This document shows positions 1 to 7,450 of a stretch of 37,293 nucleotides of DNA, piece after piece. Below the pieces are notes generated by a model. That model was not told the origin of the DNA, did no database searches, and worked only from the letters and a program-made list of their open reading frames with translations. The stretch is from positions 1 through 37,293 of the forward strand of contig JADFZO010000025.1 in the NCBI GenBank assembly GCA_015232465.1. Reading direction: 5' to 3'. A program made the position numbers and the translations under genes. Origin of the DNA: Desulfamplus sp. Lineage in GTDB: Bacteria > Desulfobacterota > Desulfobacteria > Desulfobacterales > Desulfobacteraceae. The number at the start of each line of letters is the position of its first letter. Position 1 is the first letter of the stretch.

Positions 1-628
1 GAATGTTGCTGGTTATAGTTGTTCCTGTTCCCATAGCACCGTCAATGTCTGAACTCCATAAAAGAGATGAACTACCAATATCAACGCCTTTATAGTCTTT
101 TGCACTGCCTGTAAAAGTTATGTTCTCTCCTATGTTAAATGTTAAGTCACCCGCGGGGGCTGTTGTTATAGTTACATCAGGCGGAGTAGCAGATGCTGAA
201 GAATCTCCAACTTTAACGGTTATAGAATCAGCATCAACAGTGTTGCCTTTAGCGTCTGAAAGGGTAACTGTGATTTTGTGTGTTCCAGTAGTTAAGGTTG
301 CTGAGTTAAAATTGGCTGTAGTTCCAACAGCTCCATCTAAACTTGAGTTCCAAGTATATGTATAGGTTTCAGTTGCCACAGCATCAGATATCTTGCTGAC
401 AAATGCGATAGAGTCGCCTTCAAGAAACATCTGGTTGTTGTTAGGTGTAATTATCGCAATGCCTGCCGGCGGAGTCTCTGGTGTTGCTGTGCTATCTCCA
501 CTATCTCCGCTTGTGGCAACTATTGTAATAAGTCCAGCAACTATGGAAAATAGAACACCTATAATTTTTATAAAGCCTCTGCTGCCATCTTCTCTTTTTT
601 TACTAAATCTATCATCTGCTTGATTCAT
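1..628 (-). CDS. Ig/PKD-repeat protein, N-terminal part (runs off the left edge)
   Basis: An open frame on the minus strand starts at the ATG at 626-628 and stays open to the window edge, giving 209 codons with no stop. An AAGGA ribosome site at 638-642 supports the start. The protein has a short charged N-terminus, a hydrophobic segment at about residues 18-36 (GFIKIIGVLFSIVAGL) and then a Gly/Asp/Ser/Thr-rich stretch. At least two Ig-like/PKD-like repeats follow; each carries an EG(D/E)-x-I-x-F strand and a W(N/S)SSxDGAxGT turn, and the first also shows GTHKITVTLSDAKGN. Such repeats are common in surface and envelope proteins of deltaproteobacteria. I infer an envelope-anchored or exported binding or structural protein; the N-terminus could be a signal anchor. 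The C-terminus is unseen, so the function is unknown. The gene follows the VanZ-like gene by 28 bases and may be its co-transcribed neighbour. Confidence 0.8.
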   Translation of the reverse strand, partial: MNQADDRFSKKREDGSRGFIKIIGVLFSIVAGLITIVATSGDSGDSTATPETPPAGIAIITPNNNQMFLEGDSIAFVSKISDAVATETYTYTWNSSLDGAVGTTANFNSATLTTGTHKITVTLSDAKGNTVDADSITVKVGDSSASATPPDVTITTAPAGDLTFNIGENITFTGSAKDYKGVDIGSSSLLWSSDIDGAMGTGTTITSNI

Positions 629-656
629 AAAATATAATCCTTAAAAATGTTTGTTA

Positions 657-1127
657 TTATTTTTTATAATTTAATATTAAATATCCAACCAAAGCACCCA
701 AAAAAATTGCAACTATATCCAAAAAATCAAAGGTGCCAGCAATAAAATAGCCATCTAAAGCCTCTAAAACGCTAAATCTATTTAACCAATCTGGTATAAG
801 TTGTGTAGCAAATTTATCAAAATATTGTCCCAACTCAAATAGACAATTTATAGCAAACCAAAGAGTTGCAGCAAATAGAGAGCCACCCTTAGACTCTCCA
901 ATAAAATAACCTGTAATCAGAGTAAAAGAGAATGTGTGAAGAAACGAGGGCATATTTTTATCAAATATTCCAAAACAGTCAGGAAGAGTGGTGTGCAGAG
1001 CCTCCCCAACAGAGTATAAATGGCGTGATACAAAATAGGTTGATTCAGGTGATCGGTCAGTCAAATAGATAAAGGCTCCAATCAATAGCCCCAAAAATCC
1101 TGTCAAAATAGTTAAGTGTTTGCTCAT
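657..1127 (-). CDS. VanZ-like small integral membrane protein
   Basis: A 156-residue protein with hydrophobic segments at about 6-22, 61-75, 83-99 and 135-153. The last part holds an LFELGQ segment and a D-x-x-D-IVAIFLGALVGY segment, resembling the closing D...D...N..G...G pattern of VanZ-family membrane proteins, although here Ala replaces the usual Asn. The family's biochemical role is mostly unknown, apart from a link to teicoplanin resistance for VanZ itself. Its ATG overlaps the stop of the upstream FliK-like gene by four bases (ATGA at 1124-1127), so translation is probably coupled. I see nothing specific that ties it to flagella apart from position. The family call is tentative; the call of a multi-pass membrane protein is firm. 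Confidence 0.6.
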   Translation of the reverse strand: MSKHLTILTGFLGLLIGAFIYLTDRSPESTYFVSRHLYSVGEALHTTLPDCFGIFDKNMPSFLHTFSFTLITGYFIGESKGGSLFAATLWFAINCLFELGQYFDKFATQLIPDWLNRFSVLEALDGYFIAGTFDFLDIVAIFLGALVGYLILNYKK

Positions 1128-2320
1128 ATAATAACACTAAAATTGTGATCTTCTGATTTTATAATCTCATTTATAAGTGATTTTTCAGCTAACTTTTCTG
1201 GCTCAACAACCCTGCACTCTATCTTGTGAACATTGTAGCCATGAGCCAGCAGACGCTCTTTTAACTCTGGCAGCATGAGGTTAAAAAAATCTGCAATCTC
1301 CTCGCTATTAACCTGAAATCCGCCTGTGATGTTATCTTTTAGGATTGAAAAATCTGCCCGAATAGGTCCAAGATTTGTCATATCTAACAAGAGCGATACT
1401 TTAAGAAGCGAGTTTTCTTTAGAAGATGGGTTATCATCATCTTTATCTTTTTGACCAAGATCAATCAAAAGCTGACCAAAGCTAAACATATCTGAAGCAA
1501 ACATTGGCAATGGAATTATATATTTTCCAGACTCTGAGATATGGCTGTTTAAAATTTGAACATTTTCCAAATTCTGGATAAACTCCTGAAATACCTTAAT
1601 ATCTTGCAAAGATTCTGATGAAAATGACTCTTTAGAGGTTGATTCTGCTATAAAATTTAATATAGCACCTTTAATATCATCTTTAACAAAATTGGCAGCA
1701 AAATTGAGCAGAGATTTTGTCTGATCGTTTTTTTGATCTAAAGTAGATTTAGGATCAGATAAAGAGATATTTTGAGCAATATCAGCAAGTTTTCTCTCCA
1801 TCAACATACCGCTTTTTTCAATTAATTTAGGCAAAAAATTTATCTCAACCTTTTCTGATTTGAGCGAAACTAAGAGCAACAGATTTTTTATAGCTGTTTT
1901 TATATCTGCTTTACTATCCAAAATTGTGGAGGTTTCTGTAAGGTTAGTATTTGTAAGCTCAGAATTAAGATTATTATTTTTAAGATTAGAAGATAAAGAG
2001 CTATCTTGATTGGCATTTTGTTTAGTTGGATTGGAAAAAGTAGAGTTTGGAAATAGAGTATCTGCAAGTTTGGCAAAACCTTCAAACGGGCTATTTTTTG
2101 CAAAAAATTGGACTGCTAACTCTTTTAACTTCAAATCTGCTGGCTTTTGTGGTGCTGTTTTTTGTGGAGTTTGAGATAGATTTTCTGGTGCAATTTTTTC
2201 TGGAATTACCTTTAAAATATTTGGCTTTCCCTGCTCTGCAACCTTTGTTTTAATATCTGACTTTAGCAGCTTTAAGTCTGGCAAAGAGAGCATACTTTTT
2301 ATCAATGCTGTTTTATCCAT
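1124..2320 (-). CDS. FliK-like protein with C-terminal Flg_hook-type domain (second copy in the locus)
   Basis: A 398-residue protein. The N-terminal two thirds are low-complexity and rich in Lys, Asn, Ser, Gln and Thr, as in hook-length control proteins. The segment from about residue 265 looks like the FliK C-terminal domain: IPLPMFASD precedes a beta-rich stretch with LLLDMTNLGPIRADFSI, then a helix FNLMLPELKERLLAHGYNV. This matches the family pattern of L.L.P..LG.v followed by a (L)P.L.e.L...G helix. The canonical FliK is at 20635-23124, so this would be a second member. It sits 12 bases after the DUF2802-type gene and overlaps the VanZ-like gene. No strong ribosome site is visible before the ATG at 2320. 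It could act in hook or rod length control, or be a diverged FliK-fold protein of other function; the domain call comes from reading the sequence, not from a profile search. Confidence 0.6.
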   Translation of the reverse strand: MDKTALIKSMLSLPDLKLLKSDIKTKVAEQGKPNILKVIPEKIAPENLSQTPQKTAPQKPADLKLKELAVQFFAKNSPFEGFAKLADTLFPNSTFSNPTKQNANQDSSLSSNLKNNNLNSELTNTNLTETSTILDSKADIKTAIKNLLLLVSLKSEKVEINFLPKLIEKSGMLMERKLADIAQNISLSDPKSTLDQKNDQTKSLLNFAANFVKDDIKGAILNFIAESTSKESFSSESLQDIKVFQEFIQNLENVQILNSHISESGKYIIPLPMFASDMFSFGQLLIDLGQKDKDDDNPSSKENSLLKVSLLLDMTNLGPIRADFSILKDNITGGFQVNSEEIADFFNLMLPELKERLLAHGYNVHKIECRVVEPEKLAEKSLINEIIKSEDHNFSVII

Positions 2321-2332
2321 ATTTTAAAAAAG

Positions 2333-3070
2333 CTATCTCTCCATTTTAATAAATTTCTCTTTAAGGCTTATAATTAGCTGAACCTCACCCCTTGGCATTG
2401 ATAGCTTAGATGCAATAGCATCTATATCAAAACCCTTTTGATATAGATGCAGTATCTTTTTTTGCTGCTCTGCTTTATTCTCCTCTTTGCTGGCTTGGGT
2501 TAAATCCTCTTTTAAAGACCAACTATCTTCATTAAGATCAAAAGTTGGTCGAGAGCCTCGCTGTCCAGAATTTATAGAGCCATAATCACGCTCGTTTTGG
2601 CTTCTGTTTGGGGCTGTTTGGTTTTTATAGATTGATCTATCATTTGAGTTTAATATCACCTCTGCCCTTGATAGCAAAAGATTTATGCTGATAATTCTTG
2701 AATCAAGTGTGTCATTTAGATTTTTGATAAGACGCTGCTTCTCCTTTATCTGACGCTCAAACGATGATGCTACAACCTCTGAATCTTTTACCATTGGATC
2801 AAGCAGATCAATAATATCCTTTGCAGCACGATCAACCATCTCAACAGCAGCCCTCTCCCCCATATTACTAATAAGCCTGTCTATTCTCTCAACCACCTCT
2901 TGATAGATAGATTCACTCAACTCTGTAACCTCATCAATCCTGATAACGCTTTGCAGCTCAATCTCTGTCCGCCTCAACTTTCTGCTAAAGTGCCATATAA
3001 GTATAATCAGAACAAGATCAATAAAGAGCTGTCCAGCAATCCAAAATTCAATGGAGAGTAGTTTGATCAT
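2333..3070 (-). CDS. Membrane-anchored coiled-coil protein with C-terminal DUF2802/SwrB-like helix-turn-helix
   Basis: A 245-residue protein with one N-terminal membrane span at about residues 10-29, a predicted coiled coil at about 31-145 rich in Glu, Arg, Ile and Leu, a polar linker at about 146-200 and a short C-terminal helical motif at about 203-240 (LYQKGFDIDAIASKLSMPRG). The topology (N-terminal anchor, coiled coil, small C-terminal HTH-like motif of the form G.....IA..L....GE..L...L) resembles the DUF2802 family of flagellar clusters and SwrB of Bacillus, which promotes assembly of the flagellar export apparatus. The family assignment is from pattern only. Its neighbours are a multiheme cytochrome upstream and the FliK-like gene 12 bases downstream. 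It is probably a cytoplasm-facing flagellar assembly accessory factor. Confidence 0.6.
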   Translation of the reverse strand: MIKLLSIEFWIAGQLFIDLVLIILIWHFSRKLRRTEIELQSVIRIDEVTELSESIYQEVVERIDRLISNMGERAAVEMVDRAAKDIIDLLDPMVKDSEVVASSFERQIKEKQRLIKNLNDTLDSRIISINLLLSRAEVILNSNDRSIYKNQTAPNRSQNERDYGSINSGQRGSRPTFDLNEDSWSLKEDLTQASKEENKAEQQKKILHLYQKGFDIDAIASKLSMPRGEVQLIISLKEKFIKMER

Positions 3071-3124
3071 CTCATCTCAACAATTTTTTTGCGGTTAAAT
3101 TCTTTAAAATACAAAAAAAGTAAA

Positions 3125-4483
3125 TTACCTTTCAACAGAACTTTTAACATCTTTCATCACAACAACAGGAATATCCATATTTTTTAAAGCCTTTAAACTA
3201 TTAGCTAAATTTTGTGGAACTCCTCTATATAAAATTGAAGCCTCTACTGTAATTTTGCCCTCAAACTTTCCAATATCGATCTTTTCAATCTGCTCTTGCA
3301 TAGGTTTGAGCCTTTTATTGCTTATGATCTCTTTTGCCTTTGCTAAATTATCAACAGGATTGCCCTTACCATCTCCAAAAATGGTTGTATAGATAACTGT
3401 ATTATTTGGCAGATTTCCATTATCATCAGGTAAACCTGTTGTATATATGATTTTGCCTTTGCTATCTTTTGCTATAAGTTTTAACCACACCTGACGGATA
3501 TTAGATAGACCAGTTGGAACTTCATGCCCAGCACCGATATTTTTTATTCTAACAACAATGCTATTGCCTTCAGATTTAGGCTCTATCTTAATATCAACTG
3601 TGTTTTTAAGACGCTCCTCAGCCATTTGTAAAAGAGCTTTATTGCCCTCTTTTGTTGGGATTGCCATATTTGCCCCCACAAAATAGTGGGTAAATATGTG
3701 ATCTCGCTCTTTTGCACCATCAGCTGCTGATCCGCTGTTTTTAGCTCGCTCTGTTGAGCCTGTGGCTGGATTGCCCAATCTTTGATACATGTGGCAATCT
3801 TGACACTGAACACCCTGTTTGCTGTATGGACTACTTTTCCACTCTTGATATGTTGTCTCAAGCCATGTTCCAAATGTAATGTGTTTAACATCGTGGCATG
3901 TTCCGCAAAGCTCTGATTTTGTATGAAAATCTGAAAACTCAGCCAGATGGAAATCTGGCTCTGCATCTTTTCGTGGTCCTCTTTTGACTCCGGGATCATC
4001 CTCTCCATTTCCTGGAGCATATTTAAACTGTGCATTATAAACAGCGTATGCACCAGTGATTGAGTGGCAGTAATCGCACGAAATCCCCTCTTTTGCAATA
4101 TCAGCCACTTTTGCAATATCATCAGATGTTTTAAGCGGATAACCAGTTATGTAGCCAATTGGTGTGTGGCATGTCTGGCAATGCTCTGCCTCTGCTATCT
4201 CATCTTTGTTTGTAAGACCAACTAAAGAGGCTCTTGCAACCTCGTTATAGATTATATCTTTATGGGCAAGATTGTGCATTGAGCCTTGCCATTGGGAGTA
4301 TATCTCGCTATGGCAGCCGCCGCATGTTTCAGGTGAGATAAATTGTGAGAGTTGATAGTGAGAGTTTGTTTTAGAAGATGGCTCAGAAGGCTGAGAAGAC
4401 CATAAATTTTGACTAAATAGAGTGTAGAACAAAATTGATATTATAAAAAATATTGGTGTAAAAATATATACAATTTTTCTCAT
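3125..4483 (-). CDS. Periplasmic pentaheme cytochrome c, cytochrome c554-like
   Basis: A 452-residue protein with a signal peptide or N-terminal anchor at about residues 4-30 and five CXXCH heme-attachment motifs: CGGCH 54-58, CQTCH 102-106, CDYCH 136-140, CGTCH 193-197 and CQDCH 227-231. A further His-rich segment (HIFTHYFVGANMAIP, about 262-276) may supply distal ligands. The region from about residue 300 is beta-rich and contains GAGHEVPTGLSNIRQVWLKL, a feature seen in proteins of the c554 multiheme group. It should transfer electrons in the periplasm; the redox partner is not visible here. It lies inside a run of flagellar accessory genes, 54 bases before the DUF2802-type gene, and an AAGGAGCC ribosome site precedes the ATG. 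No other respiratory gene is next to it, so its link with motility is unknown. Confidence 0.85.
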   Translation of the reverse strand: MRKIVYIFTPIFFIISILFYTLFSQNLWSSQPSEPSSKTNSHYQLSQFISPETCGGCHSEIYSQWQGSMHNLAHKDIIYNEVARASLVGLTNKDEIAEAEHCQTCHTPIGYITGYPLKTSDDIAKVADIAKEGISCDYCHSITGAYAVYNAQFKYAPGNGEDDPGVKRGPRKDAEPDFHLAEFSDFHTKSELCGTCHDVKHITFGTWLETTYQEWKSSPYSKQGVQCQDCHMYQRLGNPATGSTERAKNSGSAADGAKERDHIFTHYFVGANMAIPTKEGNKALLQMAEERLKNTVDIKIEPKSEGNSIVVRIKNIGAGHEVPTGLSNIRQVWLKLIAKDSKGKIIYTTGLPDDNGNLPNNTVIYTTIFGDGKGNPVDNLAKAKEIISNKRLKPMQEQIEKIDIGKFEGKITVEASILYRGVPQNLANSLKALKNMDIPVVVMKDVKSSVER

Positions 4484-4561
4484 AAAAAGAGGCTCCTTAA
4501 TTCTACTTTGTTAAGTTTTGAAAAACAATTGTTGCTAAATTGAAATAAAAATAAATTAGTA

Positions 4562-4876
4562 TCAGGCAACTGTGTTAAGAATATTCCCTGGCTGATCTGG
4601 GTCTTTTCTTGACCTTTTCTTATCTTTATCTTTTGCCCTTTTTTTCTTTTCAGCCTCCCTTTTTTCCTCTTCTAATCTTCTTTTTTCTCTTGTATTAACA
4701 TTGACCTTTGAAGATGCATCTGATGAGATGACAGTTGTCTGTTCAATATTTTCTCGTAAAAGTTGTTGAGTTTGAAGATGAGCAGGATCAGGCTGTGTAG
4801 GTCTAAGGTTATGTGTTGCATCATGGGCAAGGTTGGATTGCTGAATTACATGGGTATGGGCAGCTATTGTTGTCAT
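4562..4876 (-). CDS. Small charged protein of a flagellar locus, unknown function
   Basis: A 104-residue protein preceded by a strong AAGGAGG ribosome site. The N-terminal half is polar and rich in His, Gln and Thr. Residues about 63-92 form a Lys/Arg/Glu-rich, probably helical segment (KRRLEEEKREAEKKKRAKDK) followed by an apparently defined tail, DPDQPGNILNTVA. There is no signal peptide or membrane span. I do not recognise a named family, although small charged proteins ending in DP-x-x-x-G-x-x-I/ID are, from memory, common in deltaproteobacterial flagellar clusters. It is placed 24 bases after the FliL-like/FliM-motif gene, so it may be translated with it. An RNA- or DNA-binding role or a role as a basic partner of the very acidic upstream protein are both possible; neither is shown. 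Confidence 0.65.
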   Translation of the reverse strand: MTTIAAHTHVIQQSNLAHDATHNLRPTQPDPAHLQTQQLLRENIEQTTVISSDASSKVNVNTREKRRLEEEKREAEKKKRAKDKDKKRSRKDPDQPGNILNTVA

Positions 4877-4900
4877 TTTGCACCTCCTTAAAATAGAAGT

Positions 4901-6625
4901 TTATCCAGTTTTAAAGTTGACAAACACAACCTTATCAACCTTAGTGTTTGGTAACGACTCATTTAACGCATTTTTAACAATCTCAATAAGCTCACTCTCT
5001 GTAAGTTTAGCCCCTTCGTCTGATTTTAGTGCACTATTCATAGTCTCGTAAATCACTGCTCTGTAGTAGGAGAGTTTGCTGTTTATATCATCTAAAGCTG
5101 TGGAGTATGAATAATCAACTGTAATATCTACAGCGATGTAGTTGACCCCATCAACTCGATCTTTAGTAAAAACGACAAAGTTGTCAAGAATTATAGTGCC
5201 ATGTTTTAACTCCTTTTTTGGCTGCTCTGTATCCATATTTAAATTATCGGTTTTAGCTGGTTCAGCAGTATCGCTTATTTTTGGAGTTGGCATATATGAT
5301 GGCAGAAGTTGATCCACCTTATCTTTAAAAAATAGAAAATATAAGCCAGCAATGGAGCCAGCTAGTAGAGTTAAAAATATAAATATAATCATAATGATTT
5401 TTAGCACAAAACGCTTTTTCGAGGGCTTTTTTGGCTCATCATCTTTAATAAGCTCGGCAATCTGTTTGGCTGGGCTATCATCTGCAAGCGTTGTGGCTGG
5501 CTCCTCAAGCTCCTCAAGGATAACTTGGGAATTATCATCTTCTGGCAGAGGGATCGTAACTTTCTTAACAGTTGGGGCAGCAGAAGAAGCTTTTAGATCC
5601 TCATCTTGCTCCATATCTGCAAGAATATCCTCATCCTCTTCATCTGTGCCTGCAAGTAAGGAGTCAATATCATCTTGTGATATGACATTTCTAACACTAT
5701 CATCACTATCAACTTGAGGTGGAGCACTCTCTTTTTGAGGCGTGCTATCTCCATCTTGTAAAAATCCATCAATATCGTCTTGAGATATATCATTGAGCAG
5801 ATCATCTAAATCTCCAGCATCTCCAAGCAGATTATCAAGATCATTTCCTACGCTCTCATCACTGCTGCCTATATCAAACTCTGGCTCATCTTCAGATAGA
5901 TTGACCTTAAAAGGGTCATCTGGAGATGAGTCTAAATCATCTTCTAAGAAATCTTTTGATGAATTTTCCTGCTCGCTTGCAGCAAAAAGACCATCTATAG
6001 TATCTTGGGTGATGAGAAACTGCTCTACACTAACAGCTTCAGATGGATCGATTTCCTCTTTGTCAGATGGCTCATTTAATATATCAGATGGCTCTTCTAT
6101 GGTGCTTTCAAGATCATCTAAATCCATATCTGAGATGCTCTCTGACGGTGAGATGTCTATATCGTCAGTTGACATCAATTTATCAATATCATCTTGAGAT
6201 ATAAGATCAAAAGCATCGCTATCTGTTAGTGGTGGATCCTTTTGAACCTCTGCAATAGGGCTATCAGCCTCTTTGGGAGTGCTGGCGTTGAGCATTTTTT
6301 CTATGTCATCTTGGGATAGCTCTCCAAGATCATCGTCATCGTCCTCATCATCATCTTGAGTTGATAAGCCATCTTCTAACTCTTCAACTGCTGGCTCATC
6401 TGCATCTAATATGGTTGGCTCCTCTTCTGGCTCTTCGCTAAATGCTGCTGCATTCAAGAGCCTATCAATATCATCTTGAGACAGCTCACCTATAACATCA
6501 TCGCCCGAATCTCCTCCCTCTCCTGTATTGACAATACTCTCCTCAGCCTCCTCAATTGATTGGGCATTTAGAAGTTTGTCAATATCATCCTGCGAAAACA
6601 GGCTATCATCATTAGAATCAGGCAT
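4901..6625 (-). CDS. FliL-like membrane protein with a long acidic cytoplasmic region bearing seven FliM-type SQDDIDxLL motifs
   Basis: A 574-residue protein. Residues 1-400 are strongly acidic and probably disordered. Seven copies of a motif of the form (S/T)QDxI(D/E)xxx occur, beginning at Ser/Thr residues 11, 49, 104, 143, 206, 281 and 316; the fifth (ITQDTIDGLF) is the most diverged. This motif matches the N-terminal peptide of FliM, seen in this window as LSQDEVDSLL at residues 5-14 of FliM, which in known systems binds phospho-CheY. A basic patch (KKPSKK) precedes one membrane span at about 406-432, and residues about 475-574 form a FliL-type periplasmic domain with the usual strand-helix pattern and C-terminal VDKVVFVNFKTG. 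FliL supports stator function. The gene follows fliA by 53 bases. The canonical fliL is at 16485-17141, so this is a second FliL. A CheY- or FliN-binding role for the repeats is inference. Confidence 0.85.
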   Translation of the reverse strand: MPDSNDDSLFSQDDIDKLLNAQSIEEAEESIVNTGEGGDSGDDVIGELSQDDIDRLLNAAAFSEEPEEEPTILDADEPAVEELEDGLSTQDDDEDDDDDLGELSQDDIEKMLNASTPKEADSPIAEVQKDPPLTDSDAFDLISQDDIDKLMSTDDIDISPSESISDMDLDDLESTIEEPSDILNEPSDKEEIDPSEAVSVEQFLITQDTIDGLFAASEQENSSKDFLEDDLDSSPDDPFKVNLSEDEPEFDIGSSDESVGNDLDNLLGDAGDLDDLLNDISQDDIDGFLQDGDSTPQKESAPPQVDSDDSVRNVISQDDIDSLLAGTDEEDEDILADMEQDEDLKASSAAPTVKKVTIPLPEDDNSQVILEELEEPATTLADDSPAKQIAELIKDDEPKKPSKKRFVLKIIMIIFIFLTLLAGSIAGLYFLFFKDKVDQLLPSYMPTPKISDTAEPAKTDNLNMDTEQPKKELKHGTIILDNFVVFTKDRVDGVNYIAVDITVDYSYSTALDDINSKLSYYRAVIYETMNSALKSDEGAKLTESELIEIVKNALNESLPNTKVDKVVFVNFKTG

Positions 6626-6678
6626 TTTAAAAATCTTTTTATAGGTAAAAGGGCTATGAAATTAAATTGATATTTGGC

Positions 6679-7419
6679 TCAATCTTGAAAGTGAGTTTTA
6701 AGTCTTGACTTTAGCTTATTTAAAATTGTGGTGTGAATCTGGCATATTCTGGACTCTGTAAGATTTAGTATCTCCCCTATCTCTTTTAGAGTTAGCTCCT
6801 CATAATAATACAAAGAGACAATAAGCCTCTCTTTTTCGTTGAGTCTGCTTATGGCATCAGCAATCAGATGCTTTATCTCCTCTCTATCAAACTCTTCATA
6901 TGGCGTATCTTTAGTCTTTAGACTTGAGGCAAACCGTGTTTCAGATGAATCATTATTTTTGCTCTTAAGAAAGCCGTCCATGCTCAGAACCGTAGCACCA
7001 TGAATCTGTGTAATAGTATCACTATATTCATCTATGGTTACACCTAACTCTGCTGCAATCTCCTGGTCAGTGGGGGTATCTCCCTTAATTTCTTCAATTT
7101 TTTTGGTGGCAGCATCAAGCTCTTGAATCTTTTTTCTGATAGATCGAGAGTATCTATCCATGTTTCTAAGCTCATCAAGTATGGCACCTCTGATTCTATA
7201 TTGAGCATAGGTCTTTAAGGTTACATGCTTATCTGGATCAAATTTATCAACAGCATCAATAAGACCTAAAGAGCCAGCACTTATAAGCTCATCAAATAGC
7301 ACACTTGAAGGGAGTTTTCGGGCAAATCCTAATGCAATCTGTTTGACTAAAAAGGCATACTCAACAATTTTTGCCTCTCGCCATGCAGGATCACTATGTT
7401 TGAGTTCATCTTTTTTCAA
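6679..7419 (-). CDS. fliA: Flagellar RNA polymerase sigma-28 factor FliA
   Basis: A 246-residue sigma-70 family protein of the usual FliA length. Region 2 (about residues 20-90) holds FDELISAGSLGLIDAVDKFD and YAQYRIRGAILDELR. Region 3 (about 100-145) holds PTDQEIAAELGVTIDEY, and region 4 (about 185-240) ends with the helix-turn-helix LTLKEIGEILNLTESRICQIH. In known systems FliA transcribes late flagellar genes (filament, chemotaxis) after the hook is complete and is held by the anti-sigma factor FlgM. It sits 31 bases after flhG, in the typical flhF-flhG-fliA order. I found no convincing sigma-28 promoter in the window, so the targets probably lie elsewhere. Confidence 0.97.
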   Translation of the reverse strand: MKKDELKHSDPAWREAKIVEYAFLVKQIALGFARKLPSSVLFDELISAGSLGLIDAVDKFDPDKHVTLKTYAQYRIRGAILDELRNMDRYSRSIRKKIQELDAATKKIEEIKGDTPTDQEIAAELGVTIDEYSDTITQIHGATVLSMDGFLKSKNNDSSETRFASSLKTKDTPYEEFDREEIKHLIADAISRLNEKERLIVSLYYYEELTLKEIGEILNLTESRICQIHTTILNKLKSRLKTHFQD

Positions 7420-7450
7420 TTTATCCTATCCAATAATCTTTACCACTATT

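Noticed and set aside
120-623. Plus-strand open frames at 120-365 and 393-623
   Set aside because: They are antisense to the open Ig/PKD-repeat gene on the minus strand, which has a ribosome site and family-like repeats.
1-628. Left-edge Ig/PKD-repeat protein as the substrate of the type I secretion system
   Set aside because: It is more than 22 kb from the secretion genes and has an N-terminal anchor; its C-terminus, where a secretion signal would be, is not visible.
5236-5260. CCGATAA-like sequence that could be a sigma-28 promoter
   Set aside because: It lies inside the FliL-like coding region and the -35 TAAA is only a few bases away instead of the required spacing.
5793-6197. Plus-strand Ser-rich open frames at 5352-5717 and 5793-6197
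   Set aside because: They are the complement of the acidic repeat region of the FliL-like gene, and their Ser-rich composition is an artefact of Asp/Glu codons read backwards.
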